DNA of 64,000 bases from Globisporangium splendens (taxonomy: Eukaryota > Oomycota > Peronosporomycetes > Pythiales > Pythiaceae), in assembly GCA_006386115.1 (NCBI GenBank), contig VFIW01000039.1, positions 186,001-250,000 on the forward strand. The letters run 5' to 3'. The translations under genes were made by a program, and so were the position numbers. Of this stretch, positions 63,698 to 64,000 are shown piece by piece. Every line of letters starts with the position of its first letter. Within the stretch, counting starts at the first letter, position 1. The notes under the pieces are model-generated. The model saw only the letters and a list, made by a program, of their open reading frames with translations. It was not told the DNA's origin and did no database searches.

Positions 63698-64000
63698 CGG
63701 AGTCATGCTGGGCATATGGGGAGTCTGCAGACACATCATGCCACCTGCGTAACAATGACTAGTGTTGAACAAGAATGTGTGTTTCTTTGGTATGTGTGTG
63801 TGTGTGTGTGAGGGAGAGAGAGAGACTACGCCTTGAAGGGTGATATCCGACGCGTTGGGCTTTGAAGTCTACAAGAGACCAGGGAGGGATCATGTTGACT
63901 GCGGATGAACCGCACTACCCCAAGCAGCATGCCCAACGCACCGCCGCATCACACCGCATCTGCTGCTGCTGCTGCTTCAGCGGAGAGACTGATAGTGTAG
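63058..64000 (+). repeat. Copy B of the near-identical direct repeat, running off the window
   Basis: Matches copy A at a constant offset of 2487 bp to the last base of the window, so the true unit is longer and further copies may follow. Confidence 0.9.

Noticed and set aside
1..64000. CRISPR arrays, bacterial promoters or operons
   Set aside because: Spliced genes and eukaryotic-only families show nuclear eukaryotic DNA; no regularly spaced short repeats were seen.

Overview
The window reads as nuclear DNA of an oomycete (stramenopile water mould), most likely a zoospore-forming Phytophthora/Pythium-like species. This is inferred from compact genes with short GT-AG introns (about 54-120 nt), oomycete-type initiator motifs 40-70 nt upstream of several starts, gene families shared with other heterokonts, and a RIB43A-type flagellar microtubule gene, which is expected only where flagella are kept. 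There is no operon structure. Genes lie on both strands, often as divergent or convergent pairs.

Layout. 1-5.1 kb holds a candidate hAT-type DNA transposon with an intact-looking transposase and a convergent coiled-coil gene, bounded by copies of a CTTCACAAT motif. 5.1-7.0 kb is gene-poor. 7.0-16.0 kb holds a membrane-anchored Tudor-like gene, a small unknown gene, a kinesin-like gene that has lost its nucleotide motifs and is frame-broken by an 11-bp duplication, an OMA1-type M48 protease and a small unknown gene. A foldback MITE-like repeat lies at 16.0-16.2 kb. 16.6-32.1 kb is gene-dense: a TMEM94-like P-type-ATPase relative, eIF1A, a SAM-like domain gene, a long TPR/acidic-tail gene with two apparent frame breaks and a GC-AG intron, a tandem AAA+ ATPase with a degenerate second ATPase site, and proteasome subunit beta-1. 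32.1-45.9 kb alternates long gene-poor stretches with a PX-like gene, a FIRRM/FLIP-like helical protein, a RIB43A protein and mitochondrial ClpX. 45.9-59.9 kb holds an Amt-type ammonium transporter, a Ser-rich protein, a four-TM protein, FKBP12, an unknown five-exon gene, ALKBH6, a frame-broken polytopic membrane protein and a Bax-inhibitor-like protein. 60.0-64.0 kb is a tandem array. A block of at least 943 bp is repeated almost without change at a 2487-bp period. It carries a secreted Ser/Thr/Pro-rich (mucin-like) gene in which two overlapping frames look protein-like, and an older diverged copy of its 3' flank lies further upstream.

The genes do not form one pathway. Themes are housekeeping (translation, proteasome, mitochondrial proteolysis by OMA1 and ClpX), cytoskeleton/flagellum (kinesin-like, RIB43A) and transport (Amt, TMEM94-like). 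At least four otherwise conserved-looking genes carry small frame lesions. This pattern could reflect consensus indels in the assembly as easily as gene decay, and it should be settled before any gene here is called a pseudogene. Exon boundaries were inferred by hand from splice signals and reading phase, and individual boundaries may be off by a few bases.
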